The notes under the pieces are model-generated. The model did no database searches. It had not been told where the DNA came from and was given only the letters and a program-made list of their open reading frames with translations. Position numbers and translations under genes: made by a program. From Glycomyces niveus (GTDB lineage Bacteria; Actinomycetota; Actinomycetes; Mycobacteriales; Micromonosporaceae), in contig NZ_JAGFNP010000005.1 of NCBI RefSeq assembly GCF_017592475.1, positions 248,001 through 312,000 on the forward strand: a stretch of DNA of 64,000 nt. Reading direction: 5' to 3'. Shown one piece after another: positions 42,929 through 52,252 of this stretch (positions are counted from its first letter, which is position 1; every line of letters starts with the position of its first letter).

Positions 42929-44311
42929 CTAGCCGATTCGCTCGCGACGGCCCAGGATGCCCTGCGGCCGGGTGAGCATGATGATGATGAGGACCGCCAG
43001 CGCGCCGACGTACTTCAGCTCGGGGGCGATCACCAGCGTCGACAGCTGCACGAACACGCCGATGAGCATGGCGCCGACGAACGCGCCGAACGCGGTGCCG
43101 AGCCCGCCGAGGACGACCGCGGCGAACACCATGAGGAGCAGGTGCTGGCCCATGTCGAACTTGATGCCGTCGCTGATGCCCAGGAACACGCCGGACATGG
43201 CCGCGAGGCCGCCGCCGATCGTCCACACCAGGCGCACGACCTGGTTCACGTCGATGCCGGTGGAGGCCGCGAGCGAGGGGTTGTCGGCGACCGCGCGGGT
43301 GGCCTTGCCGAGCCGCGTGTAGACGAGGGCGATGCCGACCGCGATGCAGACGACGAGCGCGATCGAGCCGGTCACGACCTCCTTCGGGGTGACGACGAGC
43401 CAGCCGAAGTCCCAGGGCTTCTGGCCGACGAACTCGTCGTAGCGCTGGCGTTCGCCGCCGACGAAGAACAGGGTCACGTTGCGGATGAGCAGGGCGACGC
43501 CGATCGAGATGATCATCATCGAGACGAGGCCGGTGCCGCGCTTGCGCAGCCGCGACCACAGGCCCCAGTCCTGGACCCAGCCGAAGGCGGCGCCGAGGAT
43601 GACGGCGGCGATCGCCGCGATCCACACGGGCACGCCGAAGGTGAGGTTGAACAGCAGGGCCATGACCGCGCCGAAGGTGACGAGGTCGCCGTGGGCGAAG
43701 TTGGTGAGGCCGGTCGTGCCGAACACCATGGAGAGGCCGACGGCGGCCAGGGCGATCATGAGGCCGAAGTGGAGCCCGGAGACGAGGAGGCTGACGGCGC
43801 GGGTGGCGCCGCCCTCGTCCTCGATCTCGGCGAGGTTCTCGCCGTTCTCGGCCGTGTCGGCCTCGGAGCTCGACTCGCCGTCGCCGGGGGCCTCCTCGGT
43901 CGCGTCGCCGCCGGAGGAGGGCTCGTCCCCGCCGGGGGAGCCGCCGACCACCTGAACGTCGAGCGGGAACAGGACGGTCCGGTCGGAGCTGATGCTGACT
44001 TCGAGCGAGGGCTTGCCGTTGCGCACGACCAGGCCGTCGGGGAGCGTGGACTCGTCGAGGGTGACGACGTAGTCCCCGCCCGCTTCGAGCGGGACGGCCC
44101 ACGTGCCGTCCTCGCCGCTCTGGACCGTGGCGATCTCGGTGCCGGCGGCGTCGGTGACGGTGATCGAGACACCCGCGACCGGTTCGTCCTGCTGGTTCTC
44201 CAGGGTGCCGTGGACGCCGAAGGCGTCCTGGGCGGTGGCGCTGCTGTTCACCCCCAGCCCCAGCAACAGGCCGGCGAACGCAGCCGACAGCAACAACACT
44301 GCACGTCTCAA
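42929..44311 (-). CDS. livH: LivH-like permease with exported N-terminal beta-sandwich domain
   Basis: A 460-residue protein. The C-terminal 290 residues are a LivH permease: VGLSMVFGTTGLTNFAHGD, TRLGKATRAVADNPSLAAST and AVVLGGLGTAFGAFVGA. The first 170 are unusual: a signal peptide (MRRAVLLLSAAFAGLLLGLG, cleaved near ATA-QD), a carboxypeptidase-regulatory/Cna-B-like domain at about 30-110 (GTLENQQDEPVAGVSITVTD) and a Gly/Ser/Glu-rich linker. TTG 44311 is chosen because it supplies the Arg-rich n-region and has AGGGGG about 5 nt upstream; a GTG four codons later is an alternative. It heads the livHMGF operon. Confidence 0.88.
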   Translation of the reverse strand: MRRAVLLLSAAFAGLLLGLGVNSSATAQDAFGVHGTLENQQDEPVAGVSITVTDAAGTEIATVQSGEDGTWAVPLEAGGDYVVTLDESTLPDGLVVRNGKPSLEVSISSDRTVLFPLDVQVVGGSPGGDEPSSGGDATEEAPGDGESSSEADTAENGENLAEIEDEGGATRAVSLLVSGLHFGLMIALAAVGLSMVFGTTGLTNFAHGDLVTFGAVMALLFNLTFGVPVWIAAIAAVILGAAFGWVQDWGLWSRLRKRGTGLVSMMIISIGVALLIRNVTLFFVGGERQRYDEFVGQKPWDFGWLVVTPKEVVTGSIALVVCIAVGIALVYTRLGKATRAVADNPSLAASTGIDVNQVVRLVWTIGGGLAAMSGVFLGISDGIKFDMGQHLLLMVFAAVVLGGLGTAFGAFVGAMLIGVFVQLSTLVIAPELKYVGALAVLIIIMLTRPQGILGRRERIG

Positions 44312-44623
44312 TGGGCCCCCTCGGGAGGTTTGGGCGTCGGAACCCGCGCATCGTGGATTGTTCGAGAAACACGAAACGACGGGAGTGAGTCGGATCTTAT
44401 GGAGAGCTGGCCCACAAACGCAGGTGTCGTTATCGAACCGTTGCAAATGTGGCTCAGATGTTACCGGCGAGCACCTCCGTGACGCCCGACCGTTCCTTAC
44501 GTCCATTGCCGCCGCATTCGGGCCCGATGAAGTCCTCGCGACGTTCCTGTGCCCCGCCCGCGCCCGCCGCGTTCCCCTCCGGACACCGACCGGCCACGCG
44601 GTGTGAGAGGATATTGCCCGCTC
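44312..44623. other. Intergenic region between liv operon and tRNA gene
   Basis: A 312-bp non-coding stretch that must contain the liv promoter (minus) and the tRNA promoter (plus). Composition is AT-richer at 44330-44470. I see no clear promoter hexamers or operators. Confidence 0.5.
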
Positions 44624-44697
44624 GGGGCAGTAGCTCAGCTGGTTAGAGCAGGGGACTCATAATCCCTGGGTCGCGGGTTCAAGTCCTGCCTGCCCTA
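44624..44697 (+). tRNA. tRNA with CAT anticodon (elongator Met or lysidine-modified Ile2)
   Basis: A 74-nt cloverleaf. Acceptor GGGGCAG pairs with CTGCCCT through a G1-U72 wobble; D-arm is GCTCAGCTGGTTAGAGC, anticodon arm GGGGACTCATAATCCCT, T-arm GCGGGTTCAAGTCCTGC, discriminator A, no encoded CCA. It lacks the C1-A72 mismatch and three-GC anticodon stem of initiator tRNA. Whether it is Met or Ile2 cannot be decided by eye. Confidence 0.93.
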
Positions 44698-44705
44698 CGG
44701 CGACG

Positions 44706-44730
44706 AAGGCCCCGCGCTCGGCGGGGCCTT
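44706..44730. terminator. Terminator after the CAT tRNA gene
   Basis: A perfect 10-bp stem (44706-44715 with 44721-44730) ending in CCTT; it also lies 51 bp past the convergent SDR stop and may serve both. Confidence 0.8.
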
Positions 44731-44780
44731 CCTCCTTGTTCAATCCTTCTCCGCGCCGTCGATTCCGGCGGCCGCCGCTG

Positions 44781-45524
44781 CTACCAGGGGACGACCTCGT
44801 CGTCGAAGTACTCGATGCCCTCCTGGAAGAACCCGCCGTTCGGGCCGTCCGGTCCGATGAGGGCGAGGTTGACGGCCGCGACCGCGGCGTCCTCGGGGCG
44901 GCGGGTGCCCTGGTTGTCGTTCAGGTCGGTGCGGGTGTAGCCCGGCGTCATCGCGTTGATCTTGATCCCGGTGGGCTCCAGCTCCTTCGACCAGGAGACG
45001 GTCAGCATGTTGAGCGCCGACTTGGACGCGCCGTACGCGCCGACCTGCATCCCCGAGAACGGGTAGTCGCCGGTCATGAAGCCCAGCGAGCCGACCTCGC
45101 TGGAGACGTTCACGATCCGCCCCGCCTCGGCCCGGCGGATCAGCGGCAGGAATGCGTTCGTCACCGAGACGACCCCGATGACGTTGGTCTCGAACACCTT
45201 CCGGGCGGTGGCGACGGTGAGCTCGCTGGTGTTCCAGTCCCCGTCGGCCAGGGCGATCCCGGCGTTGTTGACGAGCACGTCGAGGCTGCCGAACTCGTCT
45301 TCGACGCGCTTGGCGGCCGCAGCGACCACGGCCTCGTCGGTGACGTCGAGGTGGAGGAAGCGGGCGTCGAGCCTTTCGGCGCGGAGCTCGGCGGCCGCGG
45401 CCTCGCCGCGCTCCTCCGAGCGGGCCCCCACGAGGACGGTGAAGCCCTTGCGGCCGAGTCCGCGGGCGATTTCGATGCCGATGCCTTTGTTGGCGCCGGT
45501 GATGACGGCGATGTTCTTGGTCAT
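44781..45524 (-). CDS. Short-chain dehydrogenase/reductase, carbonyl-reductase-like
   Basis: A 247-residue SDR. The cofactor turn ITGANKGIGIEIARGL, the ARSEERGEAA segment (NADP preference), VLVNNAGIAL, NVSSEVGSL and catalytic YGASKSAL are all present. The GANKGIG form is typical of carbonyl reductase-like SDRs. ATG 45524 has a weak ribosome binding site. It is divergent from an XRE regulator that probably controls it, a common gene pair in actinomycetes. Confidence 0.92.
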   Translation of the reverse strand: MTKNIAVITGANKGIGIEIARGLGRKGFTVLVGARSEERGEAAAAELRAERLDARFLHLDVTDEAVVAAAAKRVEDEFGSLDVLVNNAGIALADGDWNTSELTVATARKVFETNVIGVVSVTNAFLPLIRRAEAGRIVNVSSEVGSLGFMTGDYPFSGMQVGAYGASKSALNMLTVSWSKELEPTGIKINAMTPGYTRTDLNDNQGTRRPEDAAVAAVNLALIGPDGPNGGFFQEGIEYFDDEVVPW

Positions 45525-45617
45525 GGCACGAGCCTGCGCGCGATTCCCTGCCTTGCAAAGAGGACCGTTTATGGTGGTACCGCCGGTGCCTGTCTCTCGC
45601 GCCTGAACCGGGGCAGT

Positions 45618-46475
45618 ATGGACGGCATGGACCGCACCGAGCTCGCCTCCTTCCTCAAGACCCGCCGCGCCGCGATCCGGCCCGGCGACGCCGGCCTGCC
45701 GGAGGGGCCGCGGCGGCGCACCCCGGGGCTGCGCCGCCAGGAGGTCGCGCAGCTCGCGGGCATCTCGGTCGAGTACTACATCCGGCTCGAGCAGGCGCGG
45801 GGCCCGAAGCCCTCGAAGCAGGTGCTCGGCGCGCTCGCGCGGGCGCTCATGCTCGACCGGGACCAGCGCGCGCACCTGTTCCTCCTCGCCGACGAGCTGC
45901 CCGAATCGGAATCCAGCCGCGAGATCCCGCCGACCATCCGGAACCTCCTCGACGGCCTGCGCGACTACCCGGCCTACGCGATCGACGCCTGCTACGACAT
46001 GCTCGCGTGGAACGCCTCCGCGGACCGGCTCATGGGGTACCTCAGCCACCTGGAGCCCGAACAGCGGAACCTGCTGCGCACCAACTTCCTTGGCCGGTAC
46101 GCGTCCCAGCTGCTCGCCGACCCGCAGTCGCTGGCGTTCCTGCAGGACTGCGTCGCCGACCTGCGGGCCTCGCTGGCGCGCAGCCCGAAGGACGTGAAGC
46201 TGCGGGCGCTGGTGGACGAGCTGCTGCGGGGCAGCCCGGAGTTCGGGGTGATGTGGGCCGACCACCGCGTGGCGGTGCGGCGGGTGCAGCGCAAGAGCGT
46301 GGTCCACCACGAGTTCGGGCCGATGGAGTGGGACTGCCAGGTCCTGGAGGTGCCGGGGACGGCGCTCCGGCTGGTCATGTATGTGCCGCAACCGGATTCG
46401 CCGACCTCGGCGGCGTTCGCCCGGCTGCTGGAGCGGGCGCCGGTCACACTCGAGGCGCCCGTGCGCCGTCCTTGA
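45618..46475 (+). CDS. XRE-family regulator with MmyB-like ligand domain
   Basis: A 285-residue regulator. The helix-turn-helix lies at about 35-65 (RRQEVAQLAGISVEYYIRLE, then QARGPKPS), preceded by the family RTPGLRRQE sequence. The C-terminal MmyB-like domain has YDMLAWNASADRLMGYL and a late HHEFGPMEWDCQVL. This class binds fatty-acid-like ligands in some members and usually controls the divergent SDR gene. ATG 45618 is used; ATG 45627 is equally possible. Confidence 0.9.
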   Translation: MDGMDRTELASFLKTRRAAIRPGDAGLPEGPRRRTPGLRRQEVAQLAGISVEYYIRLEQARGPKPSKQVLGALARALMLDRDQRAHLFLLADELPESESSREIPPTIRNLLDGLRDYPAYAIDACYDMLAWNASADRLMGYLSHLEPEQRNLLRTNFLGRYASQLLADPQSLAFLQDCVADLRASLARSPKDVKLRALVDELLRGSPEFGVMWADHRVAVRRVQRKSVVHHEFGPMEWDCQVLEVPGTALRLVMYVPQPDSPTSAAFARLLERAPVTLEAPVRRP

Positions 46476-46665
46476 CCCGCCCGGCGACGGACATCACGCT
46501 CGGATTTCACCGCAAAGGCTTTTACTCCGATGGCGAGTGTATTTATGATTGGTGCGGAGGCGCGAGCCTCCCGCTCTTGACAGCGACCGGTACGGCAAGG
46601 AAGCAGCCGGTGACAGCCTCAGCGTTCTCACCCTCCCCACTCTTTCCTTCCGGAGCTGCTTTCCC

Positions 46666-47865
46666 ATGCGCATGCCTCTGTTCGCCATGTCCATCGGCGC
46701 GTTCGGCATCGGTACCGCCGAGTTCGTCATCATGGGCATCCTGCCCCAGGTGGCCGCCTCCTCGGGCGTCTCGCTCGCCGAAGCCGGCCTCGCCGTCTCG
46801 GCCTACGCGATCGGCGTCGTCCTCGGCGCCCCGCTCCTCACGGTCGCCACCACCCGCGTGCCCCGCAAGCCGCTGCTCATCGCCCTGATGGCCTGGTTCG
46901 CGGTCGCCAACCTCGTCACCGCCCTGGCCCCCGACTTCGGGACCCTGCTCGCCTCCCGGTTCTTCGCCGGGCTCCCGCACGGCGCGTTCTTCGGCGCGGC
47001 CGCGGTGGTCGGCGCGAGCCTGGTCTCCTACGAGCGGCGCGCCCGCGCGATCTCGGGGATCATGTCCGGCCTGACCGTGGCCACGATCATCGGCGTTCCC
47101 GTGAGCGCCCTGCTCATCGGCCAGTTCTCCTGGCGCTGGATCTTCGCCGCCGTCGCCGCGCTCGGCCTGGTGGCCGCCGCCGCGATCTGGGCGACCGTGC
47201 CCGACACCCGCGGTGTCATCGTGCCCACCAAGGCCGCCGACGAGATCCGCGCGATCCGCTCCAAGCGCGTCCTGCTCCCGCTCGTCACGGGCGCGGTGGG
47301 CTTCGGCGGCATGTTCGCGGCCTACACCTACCTGACGCCGATCCTCGAAGAGGTCACCGGCCTCGGCACGGTCGCCGTCGCGATCACCCTCGCGGTGTTC
47401 GGCCTCGGCCTGACGGCCGGCAACATCGTCGGCGGCCAGGTCGCCGACCGAGCCCCGATCCAGGGCCTGTTCGCCTCGTTCACCACCATCGCCGCAGTGC
47501 TGCTGATGATGTACTTCACGATGGCGAACCCGGTCCTGGCGATCGCCGGGGTGTTCCTGATGGCGCTCTCGTCGTCGCTGGTCGGCCCGATCATGCAGCG
47601 GCTGCTGCTGGACGGCGCCCACGCCGCCCCGTCGCTCGCCTCCTCCCTGCACCACGCGGCCTTCAACCTCGCCAACGCGAACGGCGCCTGGCTCGGCGGC
47701 CTGGCCCTCTCGGCCGGCCTCAGCCTCACCGCGCCGATCCTCGTCGGCGTCGGCCTGGCCCTCGCCGGCCTCGCCCTCTCGGTCCCGCTCGCCCGAGCCC
47801 ACACCGAGGCCGAAGCGATGATCCCGGCCCACCTGACCACGGCCGAACTCGCCCGCGCCTCCTAA
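46666..47865 (+). CDS. MFS efflux transporter, AraJ/DHA1-like
   Basis: A 399-residue twelve-helix transporter. The N-terminus GIGTAEFVIMGILPQVAASS is diagnostic for the AraJ/YdhP group of DHA1 drug/sugar efflux proteins, and the loop TTRVPRKPLLI follows helix 2. ATG 46666 has CGGAG upstream. The substrate is unknown. It follows the XRE gene by 190 bp and ends in tandem hairpins facing a convergent oxidoreductase gene. Confidence 0.92.
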   Translation: MRMPLFAMSIGAFGIGTAEFVIMGILPQVAASSGVSLAEAGLAVSAYAIGVVLGAPLLTVATTRVPRKPLLIALMAWFAVANLVTALAPDFGTLLASRFFAGLPHGAFFGAAAVVGASLVSYERRARAISGIMSGLTVATIIGVPVSALLIGQFSWRWIFAAVAALGLVAAAAIWATVPDTRGVIVPTKAADEIRAIRSKRVLLPLVTGAVGFGGMFAAYTYLTPILEEVTGLGTVAVAITLAVFGLGLTAGNIVGGQVADRAPIQGLFASFTTIAAVLLMMYFTMANPVLAIAGVFLMALSSSLVGPIMQRLLLDGAHAAPSLASSLHHAAFNLANANGAWLGGLALSAGLSLTAPILVGVGLALAGLALSVPLARAHTEAEAMIPAHLTTAELARAS

Positions 47866-47870
47866 CGACA

Positions 47871-47928
47871 CGGGCCTCCGAATCGAGGCCCGAACACCGC
47901 CGCCCCGGCCGACCGCCGGGGCGGCGGT
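47871..47928. terminator. Tandem hairpins after MFS gene
   Basis: Two stems: 8 bp (47871-47878 with 47885-47892) and a perfect 13 bp (47896-47908 with 47916-47928). Both lie directly after the MFS stop. The remaining 165 bp to the convergent gene are GC-rich and hold two copies of CGCTTCGCGCT but no gene. Confidence 0.7.
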
Positions 47929-48093
47929 GCCGTCTCCGATGCCGCGTGCCGCGGCTGCGGCGGCGGCCTCGCGACCGCCGCCGAACCGCCCGAGCGCTCC
48001 CGCGGCGGGTTGCGTCGCCGCGTCGCGCATCGAGTTGCTCGCTTCGCGCTGGCGGCCGCCGCTTCGCAGCAGCCGGCACGCGTCCGCTTCGCG

Positions 48094-49074
48094 CTAGGGG
48101 ACCAGGACCACCTTGCCCGTCGTGCCCCGGTTCTCAAGGGCGCGATGGGCTTCCGCCGCCTCGCTGAGTTTGAAGGTGTGGACCGCCGGGCGCAGGCGTC
48201 CCGCTGCCAGCTCGGCCAGGGATCGCTCTTCCAGCGCTCGCAGGCCGCCCAGCTTCGCGAGGAGCTTCGGCCCCAGGGCGCCGGAGACCGTGAGGCCGCG
48301 GCCCACGATGTCCTCGACCGTCGCTTCCGTGGCCTTGCCCGCCGACCAGCCGAAGACCACCATGCGGCCGCCGAAGCCGAGGCGGTCGAAGGCCGCGCGG
48401 CCGGTGTCGCCGCCGACCGAGTCGAACAGCAGCGTCGCCTCGCGGCCCTCCAAAGCCTTGTCCAGCACCGAGGTCCAGTCCGCCGCCTTGTAGTCGATCG
48501 CCGCGTCGGCCCCGTTCGCCGCGACCTGCCGCACCTTGTCCGGCCCGCCCGCGAGGCCGACCACGTACGCGCCCGCGTTCTTCGCGGCCTGCACCAGCAG
48601 CGTGCCGATCCCGCCGGCCGCGGCCGGGACGATCACCACGTCTTCAGCCGTCACCGGGCCGACCGACAGGACCATGAGCGCGGTCCGGCCGGTGCCGATC
48701 ATCGCGATCGCCTCCGGGAACCCGGCGCCCTCGGGGATCTCGTGCACGTTCTCGACCTCGCGCACCGCCTTCTCGGCGTACCCGGCGGAAGCGAAGCCCA
48801 AGTGGGCGACCACGCGCTTGCCGATCCAGGACGCGTCAACGCCCTCGCCGACCGCGTCGACGATCCCGGCCGCTTCGCGGCCCGGGATCATCGGCAGCGG
48901 CGGCAGCGGGTACGGGCCGTTCTTGTCGCCGCTGCGGAAGGTCGTGTCGAGCAGGTGGACGCCGGCGGCGCGGGTGTCGATGCGCACCTGGCCGGGGCCC
49001 GGCTCGGGGTCGGCGACCTCCTCGTACACCAGGACTTCAGGGCCGCCGAATTCGTGCTGCCGGATCGCGTGCAT
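48094..49074 (-). CDS. Zinc-type alcohol dehydrogenase/quinone oxidoreductase family protein
   Basis: A 326-residue MDR-family enzyme. The N-terminal GroES-like domain (MHAIRQHEFGGPEVLVYEEV) and the Rossmann motif AAAGGIGTLLVQAAK (about 150-164) match NADPH:quinone oxidoreductase. No zinc-binding GHE motif or structural Cys cluster is present, so it is probably a zinc-free quinone reductase. ATG 49074 begins with the family's typical sequence. It stands between a convergent MFS gene and the SARP gene, 130 bp from the latter. Confidence 0.92.
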   Translation of the reverse strand: MHAIRQHEFGGPEVLVYEEVADPEPGPGQVRIDTRAAGVHLLDTTFRSGDKNGPYPLPPLPMIPGREAAGIVDAVGEGVDASWIGKRVVAHLGFASAGYAEKAVREVENVHEIPEGAGFPEAIAMIGTGRTALMVLSVGPVTAEDVVIVPAAAGGIGTLLVQAAKNAGAYVVGLAGGPDKVRQVAANGADAAIDYKAADWTSVLDKALEGREATLLFDSVGGDTGRAAFDRLGFGGRMVVFGWSAGKATEATVEDIVGRGLTVSGALGPKLLAKLGGLRALEERSLAELAAGRLRPAVHTFKLSEAAEAHRALENRGTTGKVVLVP

Positions 49075-49204
49075 GTCATCCCTCGCTGTCGTTTCAGATG
49101 CCGCCGCCGTTCTCGCCGCCGCATCGGTGGGTGTTGATGCAACTGTAGGAACGCGCCGACTGGCCCTGCATCTGTCGACCGACTTAACCTGCCCCTGCAG
49201 AACG

Positions 49205-52200
49205 TCACGGGTTCGGGGAGCCCGGGTCGAGACCCAGCGCGTTCAGCAGGGTCCGGGCCTCGTCGCGGCACCGGTCGGCCCGGTCGGCGCGGCCGGCCGC
49301 CTGGTAGGCGTTGGCGAGGGCGAGCAGGCTGCGGGCCTGGCGCAGCGGGTCGGGCATGGCCGCGAACACGTCGCACGCCTGGCGGCCCATGCGGATCGCC
49401 CGCCCCAGATCGCCCTCGGCGGTGTGCAGCTTGCACATCACCCGCGCCCGCACCGCGAGCGATTCCGAGGTCTCGTAACGGTCCAGGTGCGCCACCCGCG
49501 CCAGCGTGTCCCGCACCTGCTCGAACTGCTCGGTGTCCACGTACAGGTCCGCCAGCCAGTACGTGTAGATCAACTGGTGGCGCCAGTTGTTGAACTGCTC
49601 GACCAGCTCGAGGCTGCGCAGCAGCGCCGCCTCCGCGCGCGGGTGGTCCTCGTCCGCGCGGTGGACCGCGAACTGCCGGAAGTAGAGCCGCGACCGGTAG
49701 TACTTCGACGGATGGTCGCGCAGCATCTCCGCGATCTCCCGGCTCAAAGCCTCGGCGGCGCTGATGCGGCCCTGGTCGACGTACAGCTCCGAGAGCGACA
49801 GCAGCGGGTACACCGTCGTCGGCCCGTCGTCGGCGGCCGCGTCGAGGTCGCGGGCCTTCAGCAGCAGCGCCTCGGCCTCGGCGAAGATCCCCATGCGCCG
49901 CAACACGGTGCCGAGCGAGGTCAGCACCTCCACCCGCACGGCCCGGTTCCCCGACCGCTCGGCCGCGATCACCGCCTCCCGCAGCAGCGACACCGCCTCC
50001 CGGTACCGGCCCAGCTGCGTCAGCGTCGTCGCGAGGTCGTTGCGGGCCTTGCCCGTCGCGTCCCCGTGCGGCGTCAACCGCAGGTACTCGAGGGTCTTCT
50101 CCGCGTACGCCTTCGACTTGTGGAGGTCGCCCGAAGCGAACGCCACCGCGTCCGCGAGCGCGTACGCCCGCACCGCGTCCATCGGCTCGTCCGAGCGCGT
50201 CCCCGTCTCGATGCCCAGCTCGGCCACATGCGCGAGCTCGGGCAGCTCGTAGAGCGAGTCGGAGAGCGCGCGCCGGTTCGCGGCGTCGTCGCGGTAGCCC
50301 GCGTCGGCGAACGCGATGAGCCGGGAGAGCAGCCGCGAGACGTGCGGGTGGCCGTTCCATTCGAGGAAGGTCGCCACGATGTTGCGGTACTCCAGCACCG
50401 GCAGTCGCGTCGAGCCCTTCGCGTACCAGGCCACGGCCTGCTCCCGGAGCCGCTGCAGCGCGGCCGGGTCGAACGCGGACTCGGCCTTGCGCCGCGCGTA
50501 CTCGCGCACCAGGTCGTGGAAGCGGTAGCGGCCCGGCCGGTACTCGTCGATGCGGTGGGCGGCCACCAGGTTCGCCAGGAGCCGTTCGGCCGCTTCGGGT
50601 TCCCACGTCACCAGGGCGCACGCCAGGCCCTTCGAGAAGTCCGTGCCCGGCAGGTACGCGAGGTTGAGGTACAGCAGCTCCTCCTCGGGCTCGAGCGCCT
50701 GGTAGGAGAGGTCGAACGCCGCCGCCACCGTGGTGGTCGGGTCGCCCTCGACCGCGAGCCGCGAGAGCCGGTCGCGCCCGGCCAGCGCCGCGGCGGTCTC
50801 CGCCAAGGTGGTGCCGGGCTGCGCGTCGAGGTTGGTGCCGACGATCCGCAGCGCCAGCGGCAGGCCCCCGCACAGCTCCGCGACCCGTTGGGCCGCATCG
50901 GTTTCGCGCTCGACCCGGTCGCCGCCGACGAGGCTCTCGAGGAGGCGCACGGACTCGCCGCCGTCGAGCGCGCCCACCGTGATCTGCCGGATGTCGTGGG
51001 CCGCAGCGAGATCGGGGAGCCGCCCGCGGCTGGTGACGACCGCGACGCACCCGGCCGTGGCGGGCAGCAGCGGCAGCACCTGCGCCGAGTTCCGGGCGTT
51101 GTCGAGGATGAGCAGCGTCCGCGTGTCCGCCAGGCGCGAGCGCAGCAGCGCGGCCGCCTCGTCGAGGTCCGAGGGGATCGCCTCGGTCGGCACCCGCAGC
51201 GCCCGCAGGAACCCGGCCAGGGCGTCCAGCGGTGCCAGTGACGGCGTGCGGTCGAACCCGCGCAGGTTCACGTACAGCTGCCCGTCCGGGAACCGCTCGC
51301 GCACCCGGTGCGCCCAGTGCAGCGCGAGCGTGGTCTTCCCCGAACCACCGATCCCCGAGAGCACCGCGACCTGCGGCCCCGGCCCGAGGAGCCGGTCGAG
51401 GACGTCGAGTTCCCCTGCCCTGCCAGTGAAGTGGATACTGTCGGAGGGCAGCTGCGCGGGTGCCGGCAGCGCCACGCGCGCCTTCGGCGCCCCGGTCCGC
51501 GCCGCGGCCCGGAGGGACGAGTCGTCGCGCAGGATCGCGGTGTGCAGCTCCTTCAGACGCTGCCCGGGGTCGATGCCGAGCTCTTCGGCGAGCTGGCGGC
51601 GGATCGACTCGTACACGTCGAGCGCTTCGGCGGGCCGGTCCTCGCGGTAGAGCGCGGTCATGAGCAGCTCGGCCGTGTGCTGCCGGTACGGATGCGCCTC
51701 GAGCACGCGCCGCAGGTCGCCCACCACCGGAACGCCGGTGGCGAGCCCGAGTTCGAGTTCGGCGCGGCTCTCCTCGGCGGCGGCGCGCTCCTCGTCCCAG
51801 CGCCGCGCGCCCGCCTCGATGACGCGGCCGCCGAACCCGGCCAGGGTCGGCCCCCGCCACAGGTCGAGGGCCTCGCGCAGACTGCCCAGGGCCGCTTCGG
51901 GTTCGGAGGCGGCCTCCTGCTCGCGGGCGATCCGCACGGCCCGCTGGAACCGCAGCGAGTCGAGCTTCTCGGGCCGCACCCGCAGCCGGTAGCCCTCGCC
52001 GACGGTCTCGATCTCGCTCGTGCCGGTGGGCAGCAGGATGCCGCGGGCGCTGGCGACCGTGTTCTGGATCTGCCGCTTCGCGGTCGCGGGCGGCAGCTCC
52101 TCCCATATGGCGTCGACGAGCTTCGGCAGGGGCACCACGTGCCCGGCCTCCAGGAGCAGCACGGCGAGCAGCCGCGGCAGGACCCGCCCGGGCAGCGCCA

Positions 52201-52252
52201 CGGGCAGGCCCTCCCAGGTCAGCTGCAGAGGCCCGAGGATGCCGAAGTCCAC
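49205..52252 (-). CDS. SARP/AfsR-type transcriptional regulator (BTAD, NB-ARC, TPR)
   Basis: A 1015-residue regulator. Residues 1-95 are an OmpR-like winged helix (FGILGPLQLTWEG), 100-245 a bacterial transcriptional activator domain (AEELGIDPGQRLKELHTAIL), and an NB-ARC ATPase follows with P-loop SGIGGSGKTTLAL near 300, LLILDNARN (Walker B-like) and CGGLPLALRIVG. The rest is TPR repeats. GTG 52252 has GGGAGGTG upstream. Such regulators control secondary metabolism or morphogenesis and are activated by nucleotide or phosphorylation. No biosynthetic cluster surrounds it. It is divergent from a YcsI-like gene. Confidence 0.93.
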   Translation of the reverse strand: MDFGILGPLQLTWEGLPVALPGRVLPRLLAVLLLEAGHVVPLPKLVDAIWEELPPATAKRQIQNTVASARGILLPTGTSEIETVGEGYRLRVRPEKLDSLRFQRAVRIAREQEAASEPEAALGSLREALDLWRGPTLAGFGGRVIEAGARRWDEERAAAEESRAELELGLATGVPVVGDLRRVLEAHPYRQHTAELLMTALYREDRPAEALDVYESIRRQLAEELGIDPGQRLKELHTAILRDDSSLRAAARTGAPKARVALPAPAQLPSDSIHFTGRAGELDVLDRLLGPGPQVAVLSGIGGSGKTTLALHWAHRVRERFPDGQLYVNLRGFDRTPSLAPLDALAGFLRALRVPTEAIPSDLDEAAALLRSRLADTRTLLILDNARNSAQVLPLLPATAGCVAVVTSRGRLPDLAAAHDIRQITVGALDGGESVRLLESLVGGDRVERETDAAQRVAELCGGLPLALRIVGTNLDAQPGTTLAETAAALAGRDRLSRLAVEGDPTTTVAAAFDLSYQALEPEEELLYLNLAYLPGTDFSKGLACALVTWEPEAAERLLANLVAAHRIDEYRPGRYRFHDLVREYARRKAESAFDPAALQRLREQAVAWYAKGSTRLPVLEYRNIVATFLEWNGHPHVSRLLSRLIAFADAGYRDDAANRRALSDSLYELPELAHVAELGIETGTRSDEPMDAVRAYALADAVAFASGDLHKSKAYAEKTLEYLRLTPHGDATGKARNDLATTLTQLGRYREAVSLLREAVIAAERSGNRAVRVEVLTSLGTVLRRMGIFAEAEALLLKARDLDAAADDGPTTVYPLLSLSELYVDQGRISAAEALSREIAEMLRDHPSKYYRSRLYFRQFAVHRADEDHPRAEAALLRSLELVEQFNNWRHQLIYTYWLADLYVDTEQFEQVRDTLARVAHLDRYETSESLAVRARVMCKLHTAEGDLGRAIRMGRQACDVFAAMPDPLRQARSLLALANAYQAAGRADRADRCRDEARTLLNALGLDPGSPNP

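Noticed and set aside
46577..46582. TTGACA as -35 of an MFS promoter
   Set aside because: No acceptable -10 hexamer is found 16-19 bp downstream.
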